A DNA stretch of 22,739 nt from a virus: positions 1-22,739 of IMG/VR virus record IMGVR_UViG_3300049717_000028, one strand, 5' to 3'. Position 1 is the first letter of the stretch. Each line of letters begins with the position of its first letter. Position numbers and translations under genes: made by a program. The notes below the pieces were generated by a model. It ran no database searches and was not told where the DNA came from. It was given only the letters and a program-made list of their open reading frames with translations. Below are positions 13,807-21,143 of the stretch, one piece after another.

Positions 13807-15804
13807 TTATCTCCGTATTACCAATCCACTTGCATTCAATTTACCCATTATTTGCGCTTTTTGCAAAGCCTTAGTCACGCCCTTGTCGATATGGTCTTGT
13901 ATCAATTTAAGATCATACCGGCTTGGTGAGCCTTGCACTACAACAGCGCCGGACATATGTATGTTTACATTGCCGTTGTTGTTTGTCGTGGAGCTTCCAC
14001 CAATAATAGAGGCAAGAGCTGGATTGGGGTGAGCAGGATTATACACAATCTCGCCAGGCATGAGCATTGCAGGCACGCTATCCTGTCCAGCAGTTCCACC
14101 GGTAACCACACCACCGTACGCCATTTTCTGTTGTTCAATAATCGCAATCTGTGCCGCTGTCTCCGCTCCAATAAGCACGGTAGATGCTATTCCGGCCGCA
14201 AGCATAACAGGGTATGGTTGCAATTGAGATGCGGCAGACCACCCGCCCATAACCGCCCTTGCCCCATCAACTAAGGCTGCCCCTTGTTGTATTCTTTTCC
14301 TAACAGTGGCGTTTGCATGCGTTGCTTCGGCTATAGTTTCAAGGGATTTTATTGTCATATCGGCATAATATGCACCAGTATTTACTTTTTGCTGCGCTTC
14401 TGCAATGGCAAAACGTAAGCGTTCTTCTGCTTGTTCTTTTTCTATTGCTGTTAAATCCCCGCCATGTTTTTTTACATCTTGCAATTCTGCTTTTTGCTGC
14501 ATATCTAAAAGCTTCCGTCTGCCCGCTTCAGTTTTCTTCATTGCTGCAAGCTTATAATCATTCTGAAAATTTATATCAGCATTCATTCTATCTATTGTTA
14601 GTTTTTTATCAATAGCCGCGTCTTCTTTTGCAAGTTGTGCTAATTCATCAAGCTCTTCTTGCTTTGCTTTGACTCTTACATCTTTAATTTTGAATCCTAA
14701 TTCAGCATTGGATTTTACCATTTTTGCAAATTCAACAGCATCCAGTTGCCTGGCTTTTTTTGCTGCTTCCATAGCTGCACTATTATCAGTTAAATCACCA
14801 ACTCCGCCACCACTCTTTTTTACATCTTTGGGGCCATTAATAATATCAGCTTGCTTTTTGATTAAATCCTTTAATTTCTCATTTAATATAGTAACTTGAG
14901 GGTTTACAAGTTTTAATCCTTGGTATCCAAAATTAAAATCTTTTTTGCTTAATTCATCTATTTGCTCTTTTGTTAATTTTATAGAAAGCCCTATCATTTC
15001 AATCTCTGCGGCTTTTTCTTTTGCCGCATGCTCTCCGCCAAAAATAAACTTTGCACCCTCTGCCATTTGAAGCATGAACCCAGCAGCCTTTTCAATAGCA
15101 GGGGCAAATGTAGAAACGATTTCAGCATTAGTTACCTTGAAATACATGCTTATTCGTTCGATTGATTTGTTAGCATCATCTAACGAATTAAGCTGTGATT
15201 GTGATAGGGTAAATTTTTTAGATTCATTTGCTAAATCACTAAATTTTTCAGCTCCCAAAGCTGCAAGATTCATAGCGTCACCAGCGGCCTTGCCTAGCAG
15301 TTTTGTCGCTACAGCAAGTCGCTCCGTAGGGTTTTTTATTTGAGACAATCTTTTGATAACATCTGCCATCATATCGCTTGACTGTCTTAATTCCCCGTTA
15401 TGTTCCTTTGTTGAGATTGTGAGTTTTTGAAATATAGGGTCGTTCGCTTGTGCTTTTGCAGCAAGCTCTTTAAATCCCTTTGAAAGCGATCCTATATCAG
15501 CGTCACCCTCTTTTGCTATATATGCCCATTTCTGAAAAGTAGCAGCCGACATTCCCAGTTTAGTTGAAGTCTTGTCTATAGTGGCTCCCATTTCGAGAGA
15601 CTGTTTTGTAATATCAACAAGCTTCATTGCAGCAAATGCACCGGCCGCTATTCCAGCCGCGTTTTTTGCCATATCTCCAAAACTCACAGCATGGTCCGAC
15701 ATCTTCCCCATGCTCGCTTTGACTTTTTCTTCCTCTACTTTTATACTGGCTGCAAGCGTGCTTTGTAATTTCAGCATCACTTGTATGTCGTGTTCATTAG
15801 CCAT
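13807..15804 (-). CDS. Tape measure protein
   Basis: ATG 15804 is preferred over GTG 15813 because AAAGGTG sits 8 nt upstream of it, giving 665 residues. The N-terminal ~200 residues contain the TMP-like region (SLEMGATIDKTSTKLGMSA, about 70-88; then AFQ/GFKELA and KLLGKAAGDA segments). The centre is a long Lys/Glu/Ala coiled coil. A hydrophobic stretch (PVMLAAGIASTVLIGAETAAQIAII) precedes the typical C-terminal GG-V-TGGTAGQDSVPAMLMPGEIV turn (about 563-587). The start overlaps the chaperone G-T stop by 8 nt. It sets tail length and is ejected with DNA. The size predicts a tail near 100 nm by the usual ratio, which is an estimate. Confidence 0.93.
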   Translation of the reverse strand: MANEHDIQVMLKLQSTLAASIKVEEEKVKASMGKMSDHAVSFGDMAKNAAGIAAGAFAAMKLVDITKQSLEMGATIDKTSTKLGMSAATFQKWAYIAKEGDADIGSLSKGFKELAAKAQANDPIFQKLTISTKEHNGELRQSSDMMADVIKRLSQIKNPTERLAVATKLLGKAAGDAMNLAALGAEKFSDLANESKKFTLSQSQLNSLDDANKSIERISMYFKVTNAEIVSTFAPAIEKAAGFMLQMAEGAKFIFGGEHAAKEKAAEIEMIGLSIKLTKEQIDELSKKDFNFGYQGLKLVNPQVTILNEKLKDLIKKQADIINGPKDVKKSGGGVGDLTDNSAAMEAAKKARQLDAVEFAKMVKSNAELGFKIKDVRVKAKQEELDELAQLAKEDAAIDKKLTIDRMNADINFQNDYKLAAMKKTEAGRRKLLDMQQKAELQDVKKHGGDLTAIEKEQAEERLRFAIAEAQQKVNTGAYYADMTIKSLETIAEATHANATVRKRIQQGAALVDGARAVMGGWSAASQLQPYPVMLAAGIASTVLIGAETAAQIAIIEQQKMAYGGVVTGGTAGQDSVPAMLMPGEIVYNPAHPNPALASIIGGSSTTNNNGNVNIHMSGAVVVQGSPSRYDLKLIQDHIDKGVTKALQKAQIMGKLNASGLVIRR

Positions 15805-16647
15805 GTTTAGCACCTTTATTTTTAATAGTCAAAGCTTTGGACATTTCGGACTCAAATATTTTAACGTATTGCAAGTACCTATTTGGGTATTCATCAAAAA
15901 CAAGCGGTCTTGCCAGTCCGCTTTTTATTGCATCGTATCTATCTAAAAAGTCATCAATGCATCCTGCTAAAAATCTAGCAGGGCAATTATGAAACGAGTC
16001 GTAGTCGTCTTCCAATATAGCAACTTCTACAGACTCGTTACAGCCCCAATCTTTCCTTGCATCCTCATCGCATCCGTTGCAATCGTAAGTAAATATACCG
16101 GCGCGGACGCACGCCGCTACTTTAAAGAAATACGTTCCCCAGCGGTAACACCAGATAGCCGATACACAAACGCCCGGAGATCTGAATAAACCCAGTCAGG
16201 CATACGGCTTGAATCCCAAAGCGATTTATCAACGCCACTTACAGAATCGGCTTTGAAATCAACTTCTTCAAGAGTGCCAAGATCAACAAAATTTTTCCAT
16301 CCAAGAATCACTTTCCGCACAAGCTCTTTTGTTTTTGCCATTGTATCAAGCAGTTTAGAATTATCCTTATCAAGCACCTCTTCATGCATGAGCTTTCCAG
16401 CTTCATCATATTCTGATTTTGTGAACGGCCTCACAGTAAAAACAGGTTGGAAACTTACAGGAATAAGGAAGTCAAGTAAAGCGCCTTTTTCATCCTTATT
16501 TACAAATTTTTCTTCTTTTGCATCCCATCGTTCGTTCCTTCTCAAGAAAAAAGATGGAATATACTCAATACTTGCACTTGGAGAAAATGGCAAGTACCCT
16601 GCTAACTGCTTTCTCATTTCATCTGTCAAAACTCTCTTCTCTCCCAT
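15797..16647 (-). CDS. Tail assembly chaperone G-T (-1 frameshift product)
   Basis: This is the frameshifted form of the preceding chaperone: read 16647 to 16120, slip back one base (16120 read twice), then continue to TAA 15797, for 283 residues. The downstream frame is open from 16195 and has no good start of its own; the TTG at 16015 begins inside a conserved-looking domain. The extension (177-283) carries C190-x2-C193-x9-C203 and C222 in an FHNCPARF context, a likely zinc site. It ends with a charged helix. In lambda and many siphophages, G and G-T bind the tape measure and tail-tube subunits; the T part recruits the tube protein. Located between tube and tape-measure genes exactly as expected. 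Confidence 0.88.
16099..16126 (-). promoter_or_regulatory. Programmed -1 frameshift signal: T TTA AAG slippery site plus hairpin
   Basis: On the minus strand the heptamer T TTA AAG (16120-16126) lies in the zero frame of the chaperone gene as TCT TTA AAG, directly before its TAG (16117-16119). It fits X XXY YYZ. Slipping -1 leads into the open downstream frame (next codon GTA). A GC-rich hairpin, CGGCG with CGCCG around an 8-nt loop (16099-16116), follows after only the 3-nt stop codon. That spacer is shorter than the usual 5-9 nt. Confidence 0.9.
16117..16647 (-). CDS. Tail assembly chaperone G (zero-frame product)
   Basis: A 176-residue protein between the major tail protein and tape measure genes. 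It is mixed alpha/beta: an N-terminal polar segment (VLTDEMRKQLAGYLPF), a beta-containing middle (ALLDFLIPVSFQPVFTVRPFTKSEYDEA, about 56-83) and a helical region (NSKLLDTMAKTKELVRKVILGWKNF). The VSFQPVFTVRPFTKSEYD part resembles the RPFTxxEYxE segments of phage tail chaperones. AGAGGAC precedes ATG 16647. It ends ERISLK just after the slippery heptamer. It would be made in large excess over the G-T form and is normally absent from the mature virion. Confidence 0.85.
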   Translation of the reverse strand: MGEKRVLTDEMRKQLAGYLPFSPSASIEYIPSFFLRRNERWDAKEEKFVNKDEKGALLDFLIPVSFQPVFTVRPFTKSEYDEAGKLMHEEVLDKDNSKLLDTMAKTKELVRKVILGWKNFVDLGTLEEVDFKADSVSGVDKSLWDSSRMPDWVYSDLRAFVYRLSGVTAGERISLK

Positions 16648-16672
16648 AACGTCCTCTTCTTTTTTTAAGTGA

Positions 16673-16699
16673 ATAGGCAGGCTATTGCAACCTGCCTAT
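16673..16699 (-). other. Intercistronic hairpin after the major tail gene
   Basis: Perfect 9-bp stem ATAGGCAGG / CCTGCCTAT with a 9-nt loop, 7 nt after the tail-tube stop and upstream of the chaperone ribosome site. No U-run follows in the direction of transcription (TCACTT), so it is probably not a full terminator. It may protect the 3' end or lower downstream expression. Confidence 0.7.
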
Positions 16700-16705
16700 A
16701 TTTTA

Positions 16706-18451
16706 TTATGCTCTTGTGCCTATAACTATTTCAGCCGTAGAAGCCGCAAGCATTGCAGCTTGAGCCGACCCGCCGCCTAGATCGTTTCCAAGCCCGCGAT
16801 ATGTTCGGGATGTATCAACCATGCCGTCTTTGTTGCCGATTGATGGATACATAAGCTGTGACCGTGGCATTTCCACAAACATATTCGGGCTTGTGATTGC
16901 CGATTTAATAAGGATGCCAACAGCCTGCTCATCCTTGACGTTGCTGAAAATATCCTCTTCAGAAACCGGCTTTAAAAGCGGGTCAATTGTGATCTTTAGG
17001 TCCCGCTCTGTTATCATGTAATAATCAATACCTGTTGCGTCTTCCTGGTTTGGAACCATGCTTACTTTGTTGCCAAAAGTTATCGAAAACTTTGTAACTC
17101 GCAAAGGTACCGCGCTTGTACTTCCAACCGGTGTCACATTAACCAGATTTGAAAGCATTTTTTCAGGCAATGCAGTTTCTGGAAGCGTCAACTGCAATAT
17201 GTTTGCATTCGATATATCAGAAACGCCAACAAATTTACCTGTGAAGCTTCCCTTGAGCGTCCATGGCTTGCCAAGACCGTCTGCGGACAAGTCCCCGTCC
17301 CCTTTGCATCCAGCAAAAAGATATTGCTGCCCTGAAGGATTCCCGCCGCCTTGCACGTAACACATGGCAAGGGTCATGGTAATGTCGTCGGCATCATTCA
17401 TGCCAATAATCAAACCGTACCCTGTAGTAGTGTATTTTTTTGGCAAGCAGCCAAGGCCAACAGCAAATTTTCCCCATGTTGGAAGCTGAGGTATAACTGT
17501 TGTGGCTACTCCGGTAGCTGTTGTGTATGTTGATCCAGCATCAACTATTGACTGTATGGCTGTTACGGCTCCGGTATTTGTATTGACTGTTTTAATCTGT
17601 AGTATCCCGTCTGTTCCACCGGCAAGCTCTACCAAGTCTCCAACATTGTATCCTGTTCCACCTGCATTGATTGCGGCAACGGTTATTGCTCCAGCTACAG
17701 CAGTTGTGTTAATAGTCAATCCTGCTCCTGCAAAATGATTGACTGCCACTTTATCAGAAAAACCAACAGTGCCAGACCGAACACCCATAATGGAAAAGTC
17801 TTTTCTGTGATCTCCTGTTGCAAACTTTTCAGCTTCTCCATCAGGTGCAATTGTGGGAGCCATTGTCAGCGCTCTCAATCTCACGTTAAAGTCATTGCTC
17901 GTGAGTGATTGAACAGCACCTGGAGTTAGGATTGAGCAAAAAGGGGCAGCATAGGAATGAGCAAGATTCGCAAGCGTTGTGATTGTATAAACACCAGTCG
18001 CAACAGCAATGCTCACAATCTGGACTCTCTCCCGGTAATCAGCATCATAAATTACAAATTCCTGTGGTAATTTCGTTGCCCAAGACGGCATTGCTGCCGT
18101 CACAATTTCTGTCCCTGTGGTATATCCTGATCCACCATTTTTTACTGTCAATGTAGCAACAACTCCTGCGGCAACGGTCGCTACTGTGAGCATACCATTA
18201 ATTCCGCCCTCAACAAGTACAACGTCACCTACAGCGTAACCAGTTCCACCGTCACCGGTATTTATAACAGCCGCTGTTATTGCCCCTGCCACAGCGGTCG
18301 TATCAACTTTTAATCCAGTTCCGCTTGACAGTTTGCTTGAAATTGATCCTGATAGTATAATGCTTTTTTGAGCACTTGCACAAGGTGAAATTTTCTGTTC
18401 CTCTATTTTGCCAACAAGGAACTTTTTGACCTCAAGAAAAGGTGAACTCAT
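16706..18451 (-). CDS. Major tail (tube) protein with two inserted GTGY-type modules
   Basis: A 581-residue protein immediately upstream of the tail chaperones, the position of the tail-tube subunit. Typical tube proteins have 150-400 residues. The extra length comes partly from two copies of an ~80-residue Gly/Thr/Val-rich module at 45-125 and 242-325. The copies share TTAVAGAIT, GGTGY-x-VGD-x-V, a GG-x-x-G turn and a (G/A)-(G/S)-(S/T)-x-YTT end. Such modules look like small beta-structures displayed on phage structural proteins. The core is in segments 1-44, 126-241 and 326-581 (GLIIGMNDADDITMTLAM; VTKFSITFGNKVSMVPNQED). AGGAG lies 8 nt before ATG 18451. Identification is by position, composition and size. 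Confidence 0.8.
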   Translation of the reverse strand: MSSPFLEVKKFLVGKIEEQKISPCASAQKSIILSGSISSKLSSGTGLKVDTTAVAGAITAAVINTGDGGTGYAVGDVVLVEGGINGMLTVATVAAGVVATLTVKNGGSGYTTGTEIVTAAMPSWATKLPQEFVIYDADYRERVQIVSIAVATGVYTITTLANLAHSYAAPFCSILTPGAVQSLTSNDFNVRLRALTMAPTIAPDGEAEKFATGDHRKDFSIMGVRSGTVGFSDKVAVNHFAGAGLTINTTAVAGAITVAAINAGGTGYNVGDLVELAGGTDGILQIKTVNTNTGAVTAIQSIVDAGSTYTTATGVATTVIPQLPTWGKFAVGLGCLPKKYTTTGYGLIIGMNDADDITMTLAMCYVQGGGNPSGQQYLFAGCKGDGDLSADGLGKPWTLKGSFTGKFVGVSDISNANILQLTLPETALPEKMLSNLVNVTPVGSTSAVPLRVTKFSITFGNKVSMVPNQEDATGIDYYMITERDLKITIDPLLKPVSEEDIFSNVKDEQAVGILIKSAITSPNMFVEMPRSQLMYPSIGNKDGMVDTSRTYRGLGNDLGGGSAQAAMLAASTAEIVIGTRA

Positions 18452-18488
18452 ATTTTTAACTCCTGAAAAGGTTTATTTATTTTCTTTG

Positions 18489-19229
18489 TTACGAACTTGA
18501 AACAGTCAACGGGTCGAGACGGTCTTGAGTGTACCTTACCAACCAACTAGTATTTAAATGAGACGGGCGTTGTATATCGTTTTGATTTATGTTTATCACT
18601 TGAGAGCTTTTATACATAGCAACTTCGCAAGTTCCATTTATAGACGTATTGTTTCCAAACAGTCTTTTTAAGTCATCAAGGGCAAGCCGCAATGAGCTTC
18701 TAATCATAAAGTTTGCATTGTCATTCCAGTCCTGTTGACCTTTAATCTGTATTCCAAAAAGAACATCGTTTGCATATGATTGAGCATCTTGCCCTGTAAG
18801 TAAATCAATGCAGTTTTCTCCAGGCGAAACAATAACAGCACGCGGGAAACCGCCAAGGGCTTCATCCGGTTGATTTACTGTTCGCCAATCAAAATTATAC
18901 CCGCCTGATTTTGTCATTCCAAGAATCATTATTTTGATGTTTAGCTCTATGTAGTCAAGTATAGAAGACGCTACCGCCGCATAAGCTGTCTTGATTGTAC
19001 TGGTATCAACGTCGCTAGAAATAACACAACTATAAACATCAGAATCAGATTGCTCTACACCTGAAATATTTATTACATAAGCATTCTCGTTTTGTATCAC
19101 TTTGTCATTTTTATACCATTGATAATACAAATTAGCAAGCGGATCGCTATGAGAAGCAGTGACGGTAAGCGATGCATTCCCGCCAAGTCTTACAATTTGC
19201 GATTGAGGTTGTGTTGATATTGTTATCAT
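18489..19229 (-). CDS. Ig-like domain fused to tail terminator-like protein
   Basis: A 246-residue two-part protein. Residues 1-87 form an I-set-like Ig domain: QPQSQIVRLGGNASLTV, core Trp38 in YYQWYKN, and the DSDVYSC hallmark (62-68). The usual B-strand Cys is replaced (Val23), so no canonical disulphide can form. Residues 88-246 resemble the phage tail terminator/completion family: SSILDYIELNI, then YNFDWRTVNQPDEALGGFPRAVI (111-133), a KGQQDW turn, LRLALDDLKRLFGNN (180-194) and the RYTQDRLDP end (232-240). The gene lies directly before the tail-tube gene and 1 nt after the 198-aa neck gene. It would cap the tail tube at the head side. An N-terminal Ig module on a terminator is unusual. Confidence 0.75.
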   Translation of the reverse strand: MITISTQPQSQIVRLGGNASLTVTASHSDPLANLYYQWYKNDKVIQNENAYVINISGVEQSDSDVYSCVISSDVDTSTIKTAYAAVASSILDYIELNIKIMILGMTKSGGYNFDWRTVNQPDEALGGFPRAVIVSPGENCIDLLTGQDAQSYANDVLFGIQIKGQQDWNDNANFMIRSSLRLALDDLKRLFGNNTSINGTCEVAMYKSSQVININQNDIQRPSHLNTSWLVRYTQDRLDPLTVSSS

Positions 19230-19230
19230 T

Positions 19231-19827
19231 TTAATACATCACGTCAAAGGTTCTGGCCGCTGCCCTGGTGAACGATTGCTGCATGGAAGCAGTGTTAAAT
19301 GTCTCATATGTTATTTTGCCAGCAAATTCCACACGTTGATCGTGATATTCTTTTGCTTTGCCTTTGTACTTATCAAGCATTGGGTCGACAGTATCGTTAA
19401 GCCCTATGTTGTCACGGCAAACTTGCTCTTGGAAATACATTATTTGCCACTGAGTAAGCATATAATGAGGCGGGCTTACTGCATTTATTTGCGCTTCGTC
19501 AACTGCCTTTGTATTTGCTAAGTCAATAATCGCTTTTGCTGTTTTGTAATAGTAGTTTTTAAGACTTGCGTTTATTGGAGCCGCTGTATTATTCATTATT
19601 CGCAAATATCCAGCAGCTGTATTGGGATCGTTTGGCGAAACAGTCATTATTGATGGATCGCGAACCAAAACACTTGCACCTTGAGCGATAACGTTTAATT
19701 GCTCATCTGGCATTGCTATCAAATGCGTATCTGAAAACTTCTTTATGACTGAATCACACAAGTCTGAAAAGGTTATTAGCCAAGGCCAGCGAGGGAATAA
19801 TCCCATTGATGGATATGTATATGGCAT
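19231..19827 (-). CDS. Unidentified neck/connector protein, 198 aa
   Basis: A 198-residue, mainly helical protein with Trp/Tyr-rich ends (YTYPSMGLFPRWPWLITF; RAAARTFDVMY). Middle segments such as SLKNYYYKTAKAIIDLANTKAVDEAQIN look like long helices. No membrane span or known motif is seen. It stands between the HK97-gp10-like gene and the terminator-like gene, so head-tail joining (adaptor, stopper or completion) is the most likely role, by context only. AGGGGAAT precedes ATG 19827. Confidence 0.7.
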   Translation of the reverse strand: MPYTYPSMGLFPRWPWLITFSDLCDSVIKKFSDTHLIAMPDEQLNVIAQGASVLVRDPSIMTVSPNDPNTAAGYLRIMNNTAAPINASLKNYYYKTAKAIIDLANTKAVDEAQINAVSPPHYMLTQWQIMYFQEQVCRDNIGLNDTVDPMLDKYKGKAKEYHDQRVEFAGKITYETFNTASMQQSFTRAAARTFDVMY

Positions 19828-19828
19828 T

Positions 19829-20239
19829 TTATATTCCCCTTATTGCTTCATCAAGTGCATAGTTTAAGTCGGATACTATATTGTCTTTTTGGGTCTCGAA
19901 AGCATCGTATACAAATTGGTCTGGCTCCCAGGTTCGTTGCCCATCATGAACAAACTTGCCGTATGGAGCAATACCTTCTTCCAGATAAACTCGTCCGCCG
20001 TCTGATTCCATTTTCACTCTTATAGAATCTTCAAGCGCCCCGGTATTTCTGTAATATCTCCCGGTCGGCCTTCTGCCAGGCGTCGATTGGAATCTGTGCG
20101 TCATCCTTGCAATCGAACGTACATTGTCAAGATTTAAAGCTATTATTTGAAGGAGTGCGTTATATGTTTCTTTCGGAAACATGCCGCACCAATTCTCGAA
20201 CGGCTTTAAATCAAAAGTCAATACGTTTTCTTCTGACAC
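19829..20239 (-). CDS. HK97 gp10-like neck protein
   Basis: A 136-residue protein with the C-terminal pattern of the HK97-gp10-like family: YGKFVHDGQRTWEPDQFVYDAF (about 92-113), equivalent to the YAxxVExGT...PDPFVxxA motif, then a helix (NIVSDLNYALDEAIRGI). The N-terminal half has a helix and a basic, Gly-rich segment (STPGRRPTGRYYRNTGALEDSI, 52-73) where homologues have a similar TGxLxxSI turn. It is thought to join head and tail at the neck. GTG start at 20239 after a G-rich run (AGGGGGG, 4 nt away), preceded by a strong hairpin. Confidence 0.8.
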   Translation of the reverse strand: MSEENVLTFDLKPFENWCGMFPKETYNALLQIIALNLDNVRSIARMTHRFQSTPGRRPTGRYYRNTGALEDSIRVKMESDGGRVYLEEGIAPYGKFVHDGQRTWEPDQFVYDAFETQKDNIVSDLNYALDEAIRGI

Positions 20240-20257
20240 ACGGCCCCCCTTTTAAGC

Positions 20258-20293
20258 GTAGGGATCGCTCCGCGTATTTGGAGCGATTCCTAC
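20258..20293 (-). other. Strong intercistronic hairpin after the beta-helix gene
   Basis: Minus strand: GTAGGAATCGCTCC pairs with GGAGCGATCCCTAC (14 bp, one G-U) with loop AAATACGC. It lies 7 nt after the beta-helix stop and about 14 nt before the next GTG. GCTTAAAAGG follows, so there is no terminator U-run. Confidence 0.8.
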
Positions 20294-20300
20294 TTGCTTA

Positions 20301-21050
20301 TTATGCTCCAGGACTCAATGTTATCTGTGGTGTCTGTGTTTGCACATCGCCTGCAACAGCGCCAAGATAAACATTTGGATCTGCGTCTGTTTCGCTAACG
20401 CTACTGCAAAAAATAACTTTCTGGCTGGAATGTCCGCCAGTTATGCCATTGAGCAAGAAGGTGCTCCATGCAATAAGGATTTCAGCTGCATAAGCCCCAG
20501 CATCAGAAACAAGCCCACCGCGAAGATTTCCACGGGAAAAGCGGAATCTATCTCCAGCATTACCGATAGCAAGGTTGACCGGCCCTTCAGTCGTGCAACC
20601 TTCAAGATAAATTCTTATTGCTGCTGTAGTGTCGGCGTGAACTGTCTCAATCGAATTACCACCATCTGAACCAAAGTCGATATTGTCCAGATAGATATTG
20701 ATTTTCTTTGTAGCGCCTGTATTGTCAATAACAATACCTTTTTGTGTTGAGTCGTCGCCATGGTCAAGCGAGAAACCTTCCATTTTGACTTCAGAAGTTG
20801 CAGTAAGTACGCCAAGCAGTACCTTAAAGCAATAGTCTGCACCAGCTGCCCCAGTAATTGACACAAGCCCGTCGGCAACTATTGCAATAGGCTTAGTGAT
20901 GTTTACCGCTGCTGTAAGTGTATAGTCTCCTGTCTCAAGAATAACGGTATCCCCAGCTACAGCAGCAGCTACAGCCGCGTCTACTGACTGATAAAACACT
21001 TTTCCTGGACGATTTGGCAAATTGTTTTTAATATAAATATCACCACGCAC
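20301..21050 (-). CDS. Parallel beta-helix protein, possible head decoration or fibre
   Basis: A 249-residue protein with the rhythm of a right-handed parallel beta-helix (pectate-lyase-like): SVDAAVAAAVAGDTVILETGDYTLTAAVNITKPIAIVADG near the N-terminus (about 22-61), the standard first coils of such proteins, then repeated I/V-x-I/L strands (GIVIDNTG; INIYLDNIDF; IRIYLEGCTTEG). It is too short to carry a separate catalytic domain, and no catalytic residues of polysaccharide lyases are recognised. It lies between the capsid and neck genes, where decoration proteins or head fibres are usual. GTG start at 21050 with AGGAAAC upstream. Structural class fairly sure; virion role inferred. Confidence 0.68.
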   Translation of the reverse strand: MRGDIYIKNNLPNRPGKVFYQSVDAAVAAAVAGDTVILETGDYTLTAAVNITKPIAIVADGLVSITGAAGADYCFKVLLGVLTATSEVKMEGFSLDHGDDSTQKGIVIDNTGATKKINIYLDNIDFGSDGGNSIETVHADTTAAIRIYLEGCTTEGPVNLAIGNAGDRFRFSRGNLRGGLVSDAGAYAAEILIAWSTFLLNGITGGHSSQKVIFCSSVSETDADPNVYLGAVAGDVQTQTPQITLSPGA

Positions 21051-21089
21051 GTTGTTTCCTTTTGTTAAAATAGATCTTCTTTATAAATA

Positions 21090-21119
21090 GGATGCCGAAG
21101 GAAGAGGACTCCGGCATCC
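21090..21119 (-). other. Hairpin after the major capsid gene
   Basis: Minus strand: GGATGCCGGAG pairs with CTTCGGCATCC (11 bp, one G-U) with loop TCCTCTTC. TATTTATA follows, only a poor U-tract. It sits 24 nt after the capsid stop. It may be a leaky terminator or a stability element that raises capsid mRNA relative to downstream genes. Confidence 0.7.
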
Positions 21120-21143
21120 ATTCTCGATGTGCTAAGGATCAGC

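Noticed and set aside
15797-16015. Independent 72-aa gene starting at TTG 16015
   Set aside because: The frame is open upstream to 16195 with meaningful Cys/Trp residues, and it joins the chaperone through a phased slippery site, so it is the 3' part of the frameshift product.
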